Below are positions 17,749 to 26,727 of a DNA stretch of 64,000 bases, piece after piece. A program made the translations under genes and the position numbers. The DNA is from G038396625 sp038396625. GTDB taxonomy: Bacteria > Bacillota > Clostridia > Peptostreptococcales > Thermotaleaceae. The notes beneath the pieces are model-generated. The model had not been told where the DNA came from and did not search any database. It was given only the letters and a program-made list of their open reading frames with translations. The DNA lies in assembly GCA_038396625.1 (NCBI GenBank), contig CP121688.1, positions 1,612,001-1,676,000 of the forward strand. The letters run 5' to 3'. Each line of letters begins with the position of its first letter. Within the stretch, counting starts at the first letter, position 1.

Positions 17749-18261
17749 TTAGTACCAATATCGCCAATAAGATGAAGGTTGATCGACTTGTATAATAACC
17801 CCACAAGCTAGACGTTTACCGGCATTTCCAGCAGGCTGTGAGCGATAGTCATCTGGATTTTGATGGATAATGATGCTTTTTCCTATGACATCTTTTGACT
17901 TAAATCGATCGGTAAAAAAAGACATGATGGCATAGCCATGATTGGAAAATAATACAGGAAAATCTCCTGCATGATTTCCATGAGGTTGATTATCAGGGTT
18001 CCAATGCTCACCAGCAGCTTGAAATGGATTTTCAGGATCACCGATGGCACAGTTTCCATTTTCATGGATGTGAAATCCATGGGGTCCAATAGGTGCTTTG
18101 TCATTTTCAGCTGGTTGATAGGATGGAAGACCTGAAATATTTGCATAGATCACTGTACCACCAGGAACATCTCTAAAAAAAACATAACCTCGGATTTCAG
18201 GGGCTAAAGGACCACCTGTAATATTGGCTCTTGCCATTGTAGCAGAAGTACGGATATTCAT
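17749..18261 (-). CDS. Cu/Zn-type superoxide dismutase family protein without signal peptide
   Basis: 170-residue protein with SOD_Cu motifs: HGFHIHENGNC (~73-83) with two copper His and the disulfide Cys, GEHWNPDNQPHGNHAGDFP (~97-115) with bridging and zinc His/Asp, and HQNPDDYRSQPAGNAGKRLACGVI at the end with the last copper His, the active-site Arg and the second Cys. All metal ligands appear present. Bacterial homologues are normally exported, but this one has no signal peptide or lipobox and starts MNIRTSATMARANITGG. Possible site is the mother cell/spore coat or cytoplasm. Start ATG 18261 behind GAGGCGAG. Confidence 0.88.
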   Translation of the reverse strand: MNIRTSATMARANITGGPLAPEIRGYVFFRDVPGGTVIYANISGLPSYQPAENDKAPIGPHGFHIHENGNCAIGDPENPFQAAGEHWNPDNQPHGNHAGDFPVLFSNHGYAIMSFFTDRFKSKDVIGKSIIIHQNPDDYRSQPAGNAGKRLACGVIIQVDQPSSYWRYWY

Positions 18262-18520
18262 ATAGGCTCGCCTCTTTTACTGTTAGATTTACAGTATATA
18301 ATACGTGATTGAATGCGAATATGTGTCAAGTCTATATAATGATATGTAAACGATGATAGCTATGAAAATTACTGCAATAAAATGTAGATATTTGGGGATT
18401 ATATGAAAGAAATCTTTTTAGAAATAAAAGCACTGTTGATTCAATTCTGACAAGATAAAGAGAGAAAAGAAAGGATGATGTCACATAGATGTAAGATTTA
18501 AAGAATTTCAAGAAAAGCGA

Positions 18521-19873
18521 ATGAAGATATTTGGAGAAGTTGTAAAAAAGTATTGGGATGGGGAATTAAACGATAACAAAGATTTAAATCAATTGGTACA
18601 TCACATAAAAGATCAGTATGATTTTGAAGAAGAAGACATTCCCTTCATTCAAGATCATATCAGAGTAGCAATGGGCCTAGATCCTAAAGGAAACGATGAA
18701 TTTCATGATGAAATAAACATGATCAAAAAATCGAAGGAAGTAAAACAACCCATTATAGCAAAAATAGATGGTCTATGTGAGTATTGTGATGATGAAGCAT
18801 GTAAATGTATGGATGCTTGTAAACACGAAGCGCATATATACAGAAGAAGTAAAGGTCCTATCATAGAAAATAATAAATGTTTAAGTTGTGGTCAATGTGT
18901 TACGAAATGTGATTTTGGTGCTTTAGCCGATAAAATTGAATTTATTCCCTTGATTGACTACCTAAAAGATCCTGATACGACTGTTTATGCTACGGTTGCA
19001 CCATCTATTGTAGGGCAGTTTGGAAAAGATGTAACAATGGGACAAATAAGAACAGCATTAAAGCTCTTAGGTTTTAAAGATATGGTGGAAGTTGCTTTGT
19101 TTGCAGATATATTAACCATTAAAGAAGCGTTTGAATTTATTAAGCTAGTAAAGAGTGAAGAAGATTTCTATTTGACCAGCTGCTGCTGTCCTGTGTGGTT
19201 TAATCTAGTCAAGAAAAATTATGCCAAACTCTTTGAACATATGCCGCCATCCGTTTCTCCTATGATTGCTTCGGGTAGATTCTTAAAGAAACTTTATAAG
19301 GATGTGAAAGTAGTTTTTATAAGTCCGTGTATTGCCAAAAAGGCAGAAGCAAAAGAACCAAATTTAAAAGGAGATATTGACTTTGTGCTAACTTTTAGGG
19401 AATTAAAAGAAATATTTGAAATCCTAAAAATTGATTTAAAAGAGCTACCCGATGACGAAAAAGATCAAGCTTCATTTGGTGGTAGGGTGTATGCAAGAAC
19501 TGGAGGTGTGAGTTTCTCGGTAAAAACAGTAGTGAATAGATTAGAACCTAGAAGGTTAATTAAATTGAAAGCAAAAAAAGTAGATGGAGCTAAAAAATGT
19601 AAGCAATTATTGGATCAATTGTCCATTGAAAAAGAATTGAATTATAACTTTGTGGAAGGAATGGGTTGTGAAGGCGGTTGTGTAGGAGGACCAAGAACAA
19701 ATGTAGATGTAGAAAAAGCAATTGGATTTGTCAATGAATTTGGAGAAGATTCATTGATTATGACCCCTTTTGACAATATAAACGTAATGAAGATACTTAA
19801 ACAATTTGGAATCAAAAGTATTGAAGAGATATTAGAAAATGATGAAGTTTCTAAAATGTTAAAAAGAGAATAG
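18521..19873 (+). CDS. [FeFe]-hydrogenase-like protein with two 4Fe-4S clusters
   Basis: 450 residues from ATG 18521. A charged N-terminal helix region is followed by CEYCDDEACKCMDACKHEAH (~86-105) and KCLSCGQCVTKCDFGAL (~118-134), which would bind [4Fe-4S] clusters. Then a hydrogenase H-cluster domain: loop 1 TSCCCPVWFNL (one extra Cys against TSCCPxW), loop 2 SPCIAKKAEAKE, loop 3 GMGCEGGCVGGPR. The H-cluster cysteines look present. No ribosome site precedes 18521. The frame is open back to 18479 and AAAGGATG stands nine bases before an in-frame ATA at 18485, so the true start may be ATA, or the N-terminus may be frameshifted. Confidence 0.85.
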   Translation: MKIFGEVVKKYWDGELNDNKDLNQLVHHIKDQYDFEEEDIPFIQDHIRVAMGLDPKGNDEFHDEINMIKKSKEVKQPIIAKIDGLCEYCDDEACKCMDACKHEAHIYRRSKGPIIENNKCLSCGQCVTKCDFGALADKIEFIPLIDYLKDPDTTVYATVAPSIVGQFGKDVTMGQIRTALKLLGFKDMVEVALFADILTIKEAFEFIKLVKSEEDFYLTSCCCPVWFNLVKKNYAKLFEHMPPSVSPMIASGRFLKKLYKDVKVVFISPCIAKKAEAKEPNLKGDIDFVLTFRELKEIFEILKIDLKELPDDEKDQASFGGRVYARTGGVSFSVKTVVNRLEPRRLIKLKAKKVDGAKKCKQLLDQLSIEKELNYNFVEGMGCEGGCVGGPRTNVDVEKAIGFVNEFGEDSLIMTPFDNINVMKILKQFGIKSIEEILENDEVSKMLKRE

Positions 19874-19918
19874 CATTAAAACCTCTAGGCTCCAAAAGTG
19901 AGTATAAGAGGACCGACA

Positions 19919-19947
19919 ATAAGCAGGCGATTGGCAAGCCTGCTTTA
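19919..19947. terminator. Terminator between the hydrogenase-like gene and the convergent gene
   Basis: Stem AAGCAGGC / GCCTGCTT (19921-19928 with 19938-19945), extended by A-T pairs, between convergent genes. Confidence 0.65.
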
Positions 19948-20376
19948 TCAATGATGTACATTTTTTTTTGCGATCAATTCTCTAGTGACAATCTCATCTA
20001 AAATTTCACCTGCAACATATATAATAGGGTTGCATCCTTCTTCTTCCGTTTTGTGCATTTCCTTTAACTTCCTACAATTTCTTGATCCCATTTGTGTTTC
20101 GAATTTGTTGAAAAATTCTAATGTAAGCTCTTTCAAATGATCACTTTCATGAGCAACATTGTTTGTAAACAAAATTCCAAGAATAGCCAAAGATCCAGTG
20201 ATGGCGCCACATACTTCCTCTACCCACATACCACCACTAAAAGGGGCCATAGCTTTAAAAAAATTTTTGTCTAAATTTAAATTATATGCTTCATTTGCAG
20301 CATAAACCATTGCTTCAGAACAGCTTAAATCGTAATTTGTCTTGTCTCTGTATTTTTTTATTAGTTCTACGAGCAT
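19948..20376 (-). CDS. C_GCAxxG_C_C family redox protein
   Basis: 142-residue protein with the spaced cysteines that name the family: LSCSEAM (Cys 19), EEVCGAITGSLAILG (Cys ~56), GSRNCRKL (~98) and EEGCNPIIYVAGEILDE (~113). Members are probably redox-active or membrane-associated and are common in anaerobes; their substrate is unknown. The GCA motif is CGAITG here. It starts at ATG 20376 behind TAGGAGGCAATAAAA. It converges with the hydrogenase-like gene. Confidence 0.85.
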   Translation of the reverse strand: MLVELIKKYRDKTNYDLSCSEAMVYAANEAYNLNLDKNFFKAMAPFSGGMWVEEVCGAITGSLAILGILFTNNVAHESDHLKELTLEFFNKFETQMGSRNCRKLKEMHKTEEEGCNPIIYVAGEILDEIVTRELIAKKNVHH

Positions 20377-20496
20377 TTTTATTGCCTCCTACCTTAGAGA
20401 TCATTATATGTATAGTCTAACAGATATAACATGAAGATACAAAAAAGTTTTTGTGCAAACTTTAGATATTTGATTTTATTATTTTCATATTATTAT

Positions 20497-20697
20497 AATA
20501 AGGAGGGCCAAATAATAAAAAGCGAAGATGATCATGTTATACATATTCCATTAGAAAAGTTGAGTCGTGCTAGGAAAGTAATTGCCATATGCACTGATGC
20601 AAGTGTTGATGCAATTATTGGTGCCCTTAGATCGGGATTTATTACGAATATTATTACAGATGAAAGAACAGCTACAGACGTTATAATGAACAAGTAA
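20497..20697 (+). pseudogene. C-terminal fragment of a SorC/DeoR sugar-binding regulator
   Basis: The frame reads HVIHIPLEKLSRARKVIAIC, then IIGALRSGFITNIITDERTA, closely following the end of SorC-type sugar-binding regulators (typically RVIGIPLEDLRRxPxVIxVAGG...AALRGGxIxVLITDEATA). The first ~250 residues, including the DNA-binding domain, are missing. A chance AGGAGGG lies just before it, but no start codon is well placed. Confidence 0.7.
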
Positions 20698-20885
20698 TAA
20701 AACAGAACAATGACTCTAACAACCTTATTTTTTATCATAAATAGCTACTAAACCACAGACTTCAATTTTATTGATATAAGAAGGATTGTTTTTTTGCTTT
20801 GAAGGATAAGATATCACCATAAAATTCACACAAGTATGAAACTATTTTCTACATATTAATGTCTAAAAGGCAAAGGGGTGATTTT

Positions 20886-22295
20886 ATGAAAAAGCTTATA
20901 GTAAGTATTTTATTGGCTAATGTTATGTTATATTTTTTCACTACGGCTTTTGCCAATTCTGGCCCTGTATTTTGGCAGGGATATCCATCTTCAGATATTA
21001 TGTCAATTGAAGATAACTCACCAATTAGGGTGGAAAATGAAAGTCTAGTTTTTGACTTTTCTGATACGGATAACTCTCCACATACCATTAGTGGGAAGGT
21101 TACTGCGACCTATGAAATGTTTAACCCAACAAATGAGCTGCGATCCGTAGAAATGGCATTTCCTTTTGTAGAAAGGCTTGATCGTCTTTTACCAGAAGAC
21201 GTTGTTATAACTGCTGATGATCGTGCACTGTCTTATGATATATATATCGGAGATGTGGTGAACAGCTACGGAAACCTTTTGGAAGAAGATAAAAAGGCAA
21301 GCTTTGATTTTGCTAGCATTGTAAGCACCATTACAGATAATCTGTACACAGCAAAGCATTTCACAGAAAATGAAAAAGGCAGGCTCTATAGCATTAACGT
21401 AAAACCGACTACTGATCAAAGAATAAACTTTGCCATTGATTTTAGTCTTGATTATGAAAAAACCAAAGTTCTTACAAATGGATTCAATCGTTATGAACGT
21501 GATGATATAAAAACCAAAATTGCTGCTTGGTGCTATGAACCCGAGATTCTAGAAGTTTTTGTTCTAGGTGAAGATATTGAGCTAAAGATCAATGCCTATA
21601 CAGATGGAGAGCTTAAGAAAAAAACGGACTTATTCTCTTACCAAATCTCTACACAAGAGGTAGAGGTTAAACCATATTTGATGGAGTATATAAAAAATAA
21701 CACCAACGGGCAAAACGATGGTATGATTTCGGATGCCCAATTATATAATCTGTATGCAAAATCTCTTGATAAATACTTCACAAAAAATCGAGGCTATAGT
21801 TCTGAGCATGACCTGATAGCACAAGAGAATTACGAGCGAATATTAACGCTAGTTTATACTGTTCAGTTTCCTCAGAATAGCAAAAAAGAGGTAAGCGTAA
21901 GTTACAGGACATCCGGAACAATGGATAAGACTGAAACTGCAAAACCCCTTTACTCATTTGATTATATTCTGAATCCTGCTGAAAACTGGAGTGATTTTAA
22001 AAATTTAAATATTGAGATTATCCCACCACAGGAGGCACCTTATATTGTAAAAAGCAATATTGAGTTACTAAAGGGAGAAAATAAGGTTTATACAGCAGCC
22101 TTGGCAGATTTACCAGAGGAGGACTTGTCTTTTACGCTCTATGGGGATGAAAAAATCACAGGATTGGATAAGGCTAATGGAAGTTTGCAGAATCGTTTTG
22201 GATATTTTACTTCCCTTGTGATAGGTGCAATAGCGTTGCTTATTATTGGAACAACTATGGTGGTGACTGTCCTTAAAAGAAATATGCGCTCATGA
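20886..22295 (+). CDS. Secreted, C-terminally membrane-anchored unknown protein
   Basis: 469-residue protein with a signal peptide (MKKLIVSILLANVMLYFFTT, cleavage near AFA-NS), a long beta-rich extracellular part and a C-terminal membrane anchor (SLVIGAIALLIIGTTMVVTV ~440-460) followed by LKRNMRS. The text around ISGKVTATYEMFNPTNELRS (~75-95) looks like an immunoglobulin-like or surface-associated fold, but I recognise no family. ATG 20886 follows AAAGGGGTGATTTT. No same-strand partner; the TetR gene converges from the right. Confidence 0.8.
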   Translation: MKKLIVSILLANVMLYFFTTAFANSGPVFWQGYPSSDIMSIEDNSPIRVENESLVFDFSDTDNSPHTISGKVTATYEMFNPTNELRSVEMAFPFVERLDRLLPEDVVITADDRALSYDIYIGDVVNSYGNLLEEDKKASFDFASIVSTITDNLYTAKHFTENEKGRLYSINVKPTTDQRINFAIDFSLDYEKTKVLTNGFNRYERDDIKTKIAAWCYEPEILEVFVLGEDIELKINAYTDGELKKKTDLFSYQISTQEVEVKPYLMEYIKNNTNGQNDGMISDAQLYNLYAKSLDKYFTKNRGYSSEHDLIAQENYERILTLVYTVQFPQNSKKEVSVSYRTSGTMDKTETAKPLYSFDYILNPAENWSDFKNLNIEIIPPQEAPYIVKSNIELLKGENKVYTAALADLPEEDLSFTLYGDEKITGLDKANGSLQNRFGYFTSLVIGAIALLIIGTTMVVTVLKRNMRS

Positions 22296-22323
22296 CGACC
22301 TTCCTGTTTATCATTAAAGAAGT

Positions 22324-22905
22324 TTAGGACTTAAATGTAACGATAAGGTGTTTCATGAAGGTATTCATTGCTTCGTTTAGATCGTATTGACCATCATGTA
22401 AGCACCAATCGTATACAACTCCTCTTGCTACAATAAATAAGTATTCTGTAACTTTTTCTGGGGTCATATCTATGCATATTTCATTTTTTTCTTGTCCTTT
22501 TTTTATAATATCTTGTAATACGGTTTGCATAAATCTTCCGTGCTTAATGAACATTTTGTTGTTAGGATTATAGAGTTGCTTCATTGTATCAATACCACAG
22601 GTGGTGTTATAGGTAGCGTAATGATCAAAATATTCAATGATTTTATCTAGGGTATTATGTTCTTTTAAATTATTAGCTACATTGTTATAAAAATAATCAT
22701 CAGCTTTTGTATAAATTTCAATGAAGATATCATACTTCGATTTAAAATAGTGATAAAAAGTACCTACAGAAACTCCTGCTTTTTTGCATATCTCTTCAAT
22801 TGTAATATTATCATATCCTTTTTTTTCCATCAAATTAATGGCAATCGTATATATATTGTTTTTGGTATTTATTGCTTGAATTTGTCGCTTCGTCATTTTT
22901 TGCAT
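22324..22905 (-). CDS. TetR-family transcriptional regulator
   Basis: 193-residue regulator with the N-terminal TetR helix-turn-helix (TIEEICKKAGVSVGTFYHYF, residues ~39-58) and a ligand-binding helical C-terminus. It starts at ATG 22905 behind AGGAGAATAG. It is divergent from the flavin oxidoreductase at 23149, and a palindrome at 23054-23071 lies between them, so it probably represses that gene and itself until a substrate appears. The ligand is unknown. Confidence 0.92.
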   Translation of the reverse strand: MQKMTKRQIQAINTKNNIYTIAINLMEKKGYDNITIEEICKKAGVSVGTFYHYFKSKYDIFIEIYTKADDYFYNNVANNLKEHNTLDKIIEYFDHYATYNTTCGIDTMKQLYNPNNKMFIKHGRFMQTVLQDIIKKGQEKNEICIDMTPEKVTEYLFIVARGVVYDWCLHDGQYDLNEAMNTFMKHLIVTFKS

Positions 22906-23053
22906 TTCTATTCTCCTACGTTTAATGATTTTTTTATCCTATCAACAATTATATTAAATATTAATTTATTGTCAAATGATGTACATTATTATCTATTGGT
23001 TAATAATATTCGATATTGACAAATAAAAAACAGTGAAATATACTAAATGTATT

Positions 23054-23071
23054 CAATGAATGCATTCGGTG
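23054..23071. promoter_or_regulatory. Candidate TetR operator
   Basis: Perfect GAATGCATTC (23058-23067) inside an imperfect 18-base palindrome CAATGAATG/CATTCGGTG (7 of 9 pairs), in the divergent TetR/oxidoreductase intergenic region, with further GTGAAT repeats downstream to ~23088. Confidence 0.6.
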
Positions 23072-23148
23072 AATTAATTTAGTGAATGAGCTTTGTGTAT
23101 TTTAATAGTTATTTGTATTAAATTTTTCAAAAAAAAGGGGGAGCGTTT

Positions 23149-25146
23149 ATGAAAGATCAGTACAAAAATCTATTTGAACCAATAAAAATAGGTAGTTTAG
23201 AAATCAAAAACAGGTTTGTAATGGCGCCTATGGGACCTGGTGGATTGTGTGATGCAGATGGTACATATAATGCCCGTGGCGTAGAGTATTATGTAGAAAG
23301 AGCAAAAGGTGGCACTGGATTAATTATGACAGGTGTAACAATGGTGGAGAATGAGATTGAAAAATGTGCTTTACCATCTATGCCTTGTCCTACACTGAAT
23401 CCCTATAACTTTATTAAGACGGGGAAATTGATGACAGAACGGATACATGCCTATGATGCAAAAATATTTCTTCAATTATCCGCAGGGTTTGGAAGAGTAA
23501 GTATTCCTTCAATTGTAGGAAATACTGCTGTAGCTCCTTCTCCAATACCTCACAGATGGATCCCAGGGGTTACATGCACAGAATTGACCGTAGAACAAAT
23601 CAAAACCTATGTTAGAAAATTTGCAGATTCAGCAGAAATAGCAAAAAAAGCGGGATTTGACGGTGTTGAAATCCATGCGGTACATGAAGGCTATCTGCTT
23701 GATCAATTTGCAATTTCATTCTTTAATCATAGAACAGATGAATATGGTGGAAGTTTAAAAAATAGATTAAGATTTGCTATAGAGATTGTTCAGGCAATAA
23801 AAGAAAGATGTGGGGATGATTTCCCAGTTTCCCTCCGCTATAGCATTAAAAGCTTTATTAAAGACTGGAAAGAAGGGGGATTGCCAGGTGAAGAATTTGA
23901 AGAAAAAGGAAGAGACATAGAAGAAGGTATTGAAGCAGCTAAAATCCTTGAAGAAGCAGGCTATGATGCATTTAATGGTGATGTAGGCTCATATGATTCA
24001 TGGTATTGGAGTCATCCCCCAATGTATCAGGAAAAAGGGTTGTACTTACCTTATAATGAAATATTGAAAAAAGTATTAAAAGTTCCTGTAATTACGGCGG
24101 GAAGAATGGAAGATCCAGATCTTGCAAGCACTGCCATAAGAGAAGGCAAGACAGATATGATAGGATTAGGAAGACCTTTGTTGGCAGATTCTCATATACC
24201 CAATAAAATTAAAAAAGACAAAATCGAAGGTATTCGTCCTTGCTTGTCATGTCAAGAAGGCTGTATGGGTAGATTGGCTGCATATGCTACAATATCTTGT
24301 GCGATAAACCCTGCTTGTGGAAGAGAAAGAGAATATGGCATAGACCCTGCACAGAAAATAAAGAAAGTAGCCATTATAGGTGGCGGTGTAGCAGGATGTG
24401 AAGCTGCAAGAGTGTGTGCAATAAGAGGACATAAAGTAACTTTATTTGAAAAGACAGATAGGCTTGGTGGAAATTTAATACCAGGTGGAGTCCCTGATTT
24501 TAAAGAAGATGATATAAAACTGGTTAATTGGTATGAAAGAGAACTTAAAAATCTAGATGTAAATGTACATTTTAATCGCGAAGTTACCAAAGAAACCGTT
24601 GAACAATCAGATGCCGATGTAGTAATTGTTGCCACTGGCTCAATGCCTAAGATGCTAAATATTGATAATTGTGATAAGGTATATACTGCTGAAGAAGTGC
24701 TACTTGGTAAAAAAGATGTTGGCGATGCAACAATTATTATCGGAGGAGGACTTGTAGGCTGTGAGACCGGCTTATGGTTAGCTGATCAAGGTAAAAATGT
24801 AACGATTGTTGAAATGCAAAAAGATATTTTAGAATGTGGTGGACCATTGTGTCATGCAAATACGGATATGTTAAAGGAATTAATACCATTCAAAAACATT
24901 GTACTTAAAACAGGCTCAATAGTATCTAGTGCTACAGATGAGGGGTTTGTTGTTACAACGAATGATAAAGAAGAAGTTATAAAAGCTGATTCAATAATTG
25001 TATCTATTGGATATAATTCACAAAAGCAACTATATGATGAAATCAAGAACAGCTTCCCAGAAACTTATTTAATTGGCGACGCAAGAGAGGTACAAAATAT
25101 AATGTACGCAATCTGGGATGCCTATGAGGTTGCTAAAAATATTTAA
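23149..25146 (+). CDS. NADH:flavin oxidoreductase, 2,4-dienoyl-CoA reductase/BaiCD type
   Basis: 665-residue three-domain enzyme. An old-yellow-enzyme TIM barrel (1-~350) has FDGVEIHAVHEGYLLDQF and RTDEYGGSLKNR. A 4Fe-4S motif CLSCQEGCMGRL plus a later Cys lies near 365-390. FAD (AIIGGGVAGCEAARV ~405-420) and NAD(P)H (IIIGGGLVGCETGLWLADQG ~527-546) Rossmann folds follow. Such enzymes reduce C=C bonds of enoyl-CoA, enoate or steroid substrates. His187-type residues usual for OYE appear in HAVHEG. ATG 23149 follows AAGGGGGAGCG. Likely controlled by the divergent TetR protein. Confidence 0.92.
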   Translation: MKDQYKNLFEPIKIGSLEIKNRFVMAPMGPGGLCDADGTYNARGVEYYVERAKGGTGLIMTGVTMVENEIEKCALPSMPCPTLNPYNFIKTGKLMTERIHAYDAKIFLQLSAGFGRVSIPSIVGNTAVAPSPIPHRWIPGVTCTELTVEQIKTYVRKFADSAEIAKKAGFDGVEIHAVHEGYLLDQFAISFFNHRTDEYGGSLKNRLRFAIEIVQAIKERCGDDFPVSLRYSIKSFIKDWKEGGLPGEEFEEKGRDIEEGIEAAKILEEAGYDAFNGDVGSYDSWYWSHPPMYQEKGLYLPYNEILKKVLKVPVITAGRMEDPDLASTAIREGKTDMIGLGRPLLADSHIPNKIKKDKIEGIRPCLSCQEGCMGRLAAYATISCAINPACGREREYGIDPAQKIKKVAIIGGGVAGCEAARVCAIRGHKVTLFEKTDRLGGNLIPGGVPDFKEDDIKLVNWYERELKNLDVNVHFNREVTKETVEQSDADVVIVATGSMPKMLNIDNCDKVYTAEEVLLGKKDVGDATIIIGGGLVGCETGLWLADQGKNVTIVEMQKDILECGGPLCHANTDMLKELIPFKNIVLKTGSIVSSATDEGFVVTTNDKEEVIKADSIIVSIGYNSQKQLYDEIKNSFPETYLIGDAREVQNIMYAIWDAYEVAKNI

Positions 25147-25214
25147 GAGAGTGACGTACTTGCGATTGTATGGGTATGGAAAATCATACATGATTTTAGT
25201 AATAAAATTCATGC

Positions 25215-25275
25215 TATAATGGAACTAAATCACCCCCTGAAATCATATTTATATATGAAGGGGGTGATTTTTTTG
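25215..25275 (+). promoter_or_regulatory. Promoter -10 and hairpin covering the yunB ribosome site
   Basis: TATAAT at 25215-25220 is followed after seven bases by AATCACCCCCT (25228-25238), which pairs perfectly over 11 bases with AGGGGGTGATT (25259-25269); the loop is 20 bases. The 3' arm contains the yunB ribosome site GGGGGTG and is followed by a T run, so it may end the upstream gene's transcript as well as hide the ribosome site in yunB mRNA. Confidence 0.65.
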
Positions 25276-25950
25276 CTTCGAAGGAGGAGATATCGCCGTA
25301 AGAAAGGAAACCTCAAAGCTTTTATAGGTATCATCTTTTTATCTTTATTACTTATTTATAGCTTCTTATTTATTGATAGAAAAATTAAGCCTGCAGTGCT
25401 TGCAATTGCGGAAGTAAAGGCTAGAGAAATTGCTACCAGATCAATCAATAAATCTGTTAATGATAGAGTTGCAGAAGATATACAATATCAAGATCTAATT
25501 TTCATAAGAACAGATAATGAAGGAAATGTGACGATGATGCAGGCAAATACCATGATGATGAATAAGTTGGCTTCGGAGGTTGCTTTATCTGTTCAGGACA
25601 ACATCAAGCAAATAAAAGCGTCCTCGGTGAAAGTTCCGTTGGGCACAGTGTTTGGAAGCCAATTGCTGGCTCAACATGGACCTAAAATTAATATTAATGT
25701 AACGCCTATTGGGATGGTAAGTGTGAATTTTAAAACAGAATTTGAAGCATCAGGCATTAATCAAACAAGACATAAAATTTATCTGGTCGTGAAAACTCAA
25801 GTGAAGATTATTGTGCCTTTTTCATCTAATACTACAGCGGTTGAAACATCTGTACCTATTGCAGAAACAGTGATTGTAGGTAGAGTTCCCCAAAATTACA
25901 TCTTTGTTCCAGAAGACGAAATTCTGAACTTAGCGCCCAATGACATGTAG
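25273..25950 (+). CDS. yunB: Sporulation protein YunB
   Basis: 225-residue protein from TTG 25273 (LLRRRRYRRKKGNLKAFIG), with a basic N-terminus and one membrane anchor (~16-36), then an extracytoplasmic domain. Typical YunB motifs are KPAVLAIAEVKAREIATRSI (~43-62), VKVPLGTVFGSQLLAQHGPK (~125-145), HKIYLVVKTQVKIIVPF and VPIAETVIVGRVPQNY. In Bacillus it is a mother-cell sporulation gene. TTG 25273 is well spaced from GGGGGTG; in-frame ATG 25255 and GTG 25264 lie in the hairpin loop or on the site itself. A decayed yunB piece exists at 33265. Confidence 0.9.
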   Translation: MLRRRRYRRKKGNLKAFIGIIFLSLLLIYSFLFIDRKIKPAVLAIAEVKAREIATRSINKSVNDRVAEDIQYQDLIFIRTDNEGNVTMMQANTMMMNKLASEVALSVQDNIKQIKASSVKVPLGTVFGSQLLAQHGPKININVTPIGMVSVNFKTEFEASGINQTRHKIYLVVKTQVKIIVPFSSNTTAVETSVPIAETVIVGRVPQNYIFVPEDEILNLAPNDM

Positions 25951-26068
25951 TGGATCACTAAGCAGGAAAAATAGATTTTAAGATAACAATAAAACTACAA
26001 GATGTTTTGAGGAATATGAATGTACATGATATAAAGCCAAGAGGGTCATAACTTTGTATTAGGGCGTT

Positions 26069-26112
26069 AATAAACAGTTAATGGGCAAAGATGTTTCCAT
26101 TAGCTGTTTATT
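26069..26112. terminator. Terminator between yunB and def
   Basis: 16-base stem (26069-26084 with 26097-26112, one mismatch) between the ends of convergent genes. Confidence 0.7.
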
Positions 26113-26146
26113 CGTTTTATAGGGAGTACGTGGGTACCGCAACTTG

Positions 26147-26599
26147 TTATTCTATGAATTCTGTTACCTTGTCAATAAAAAGTATCCCATCTAAATGATC
26201 AATTTCATGGCATAAGCACTTTGCCAAATCGCCTTCTCCAGTTATAATACATTCCTCTCCCTTTTCATTTAATCCCTTTACCTTAACCCTTTTAGGTCTT
26301 ATTAATTTTCCCCATCTACCTGGAATACTTAAGCAACCCTCTATGACTGCTTGTTCTCCTTCAGCTTCAACTATTTCTGGATTAATTAGATATATTATAC
26401 CTTGACCCATATCTATTACAATAACTCTTTTTAAAACACCCACCTGTGGTGCTGCTAATGCCGCTCCATTTTCTGTATGATGCAATGTATCTGCCATATC
26501 TTCAAGTAAAGTTAAAACTCTATCATCAATCTTTTCTACTTGTCTGCTTTTTTTTCTTAATGCATCATCGCCCAAAATCCGAATATTTCTTAATGCCAT
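26147..26599 (-). CDS. def: Peptide deformylase
   Basis: 150-residue metalloprotease that removes formyl groups from new proteins. All three motifs are present: GAALAAPQVG (~45-54, canonical GxGxAAPQ), EGCLSIPG (~88-95) and CHEIDHLDG (~130-138), supplying the Cys and two His that hold Fe/Zn and the catalytic Glu. It starts at ATG 26599 behind ACGGAGG. It is apart from fmt/priA-type neighbours, so it may be a second deformylase. A GntR gene lies upstream on the same strand. Confidence 0.94.
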   Translation of the reverse strand: MALRNIRILGDDALRKKSRQVEKIDDRVLTLLEDMADTLHHTENGAALAAPQVGVLKRVIVIDMGQGIIYLINPEIVEAEGEQAVIEGCLSIPGRWGKLIRPKRVKVKGLNEKGEECIITGEGDLAKCLCHEIDHLDGILFIDKVTEFIE

Positions 26600-26727
26600 T
26601 TTTAAAACCTCCGTTTAATTCATATTTTAAGAATAATGTGACTCCAATCTAATTACACATTGTTCTTCTTCTTTAATTTTTGAGTAATTAAATCAAATAA
26701 TGTTTATCTCCAATATAGTTTTCATTC

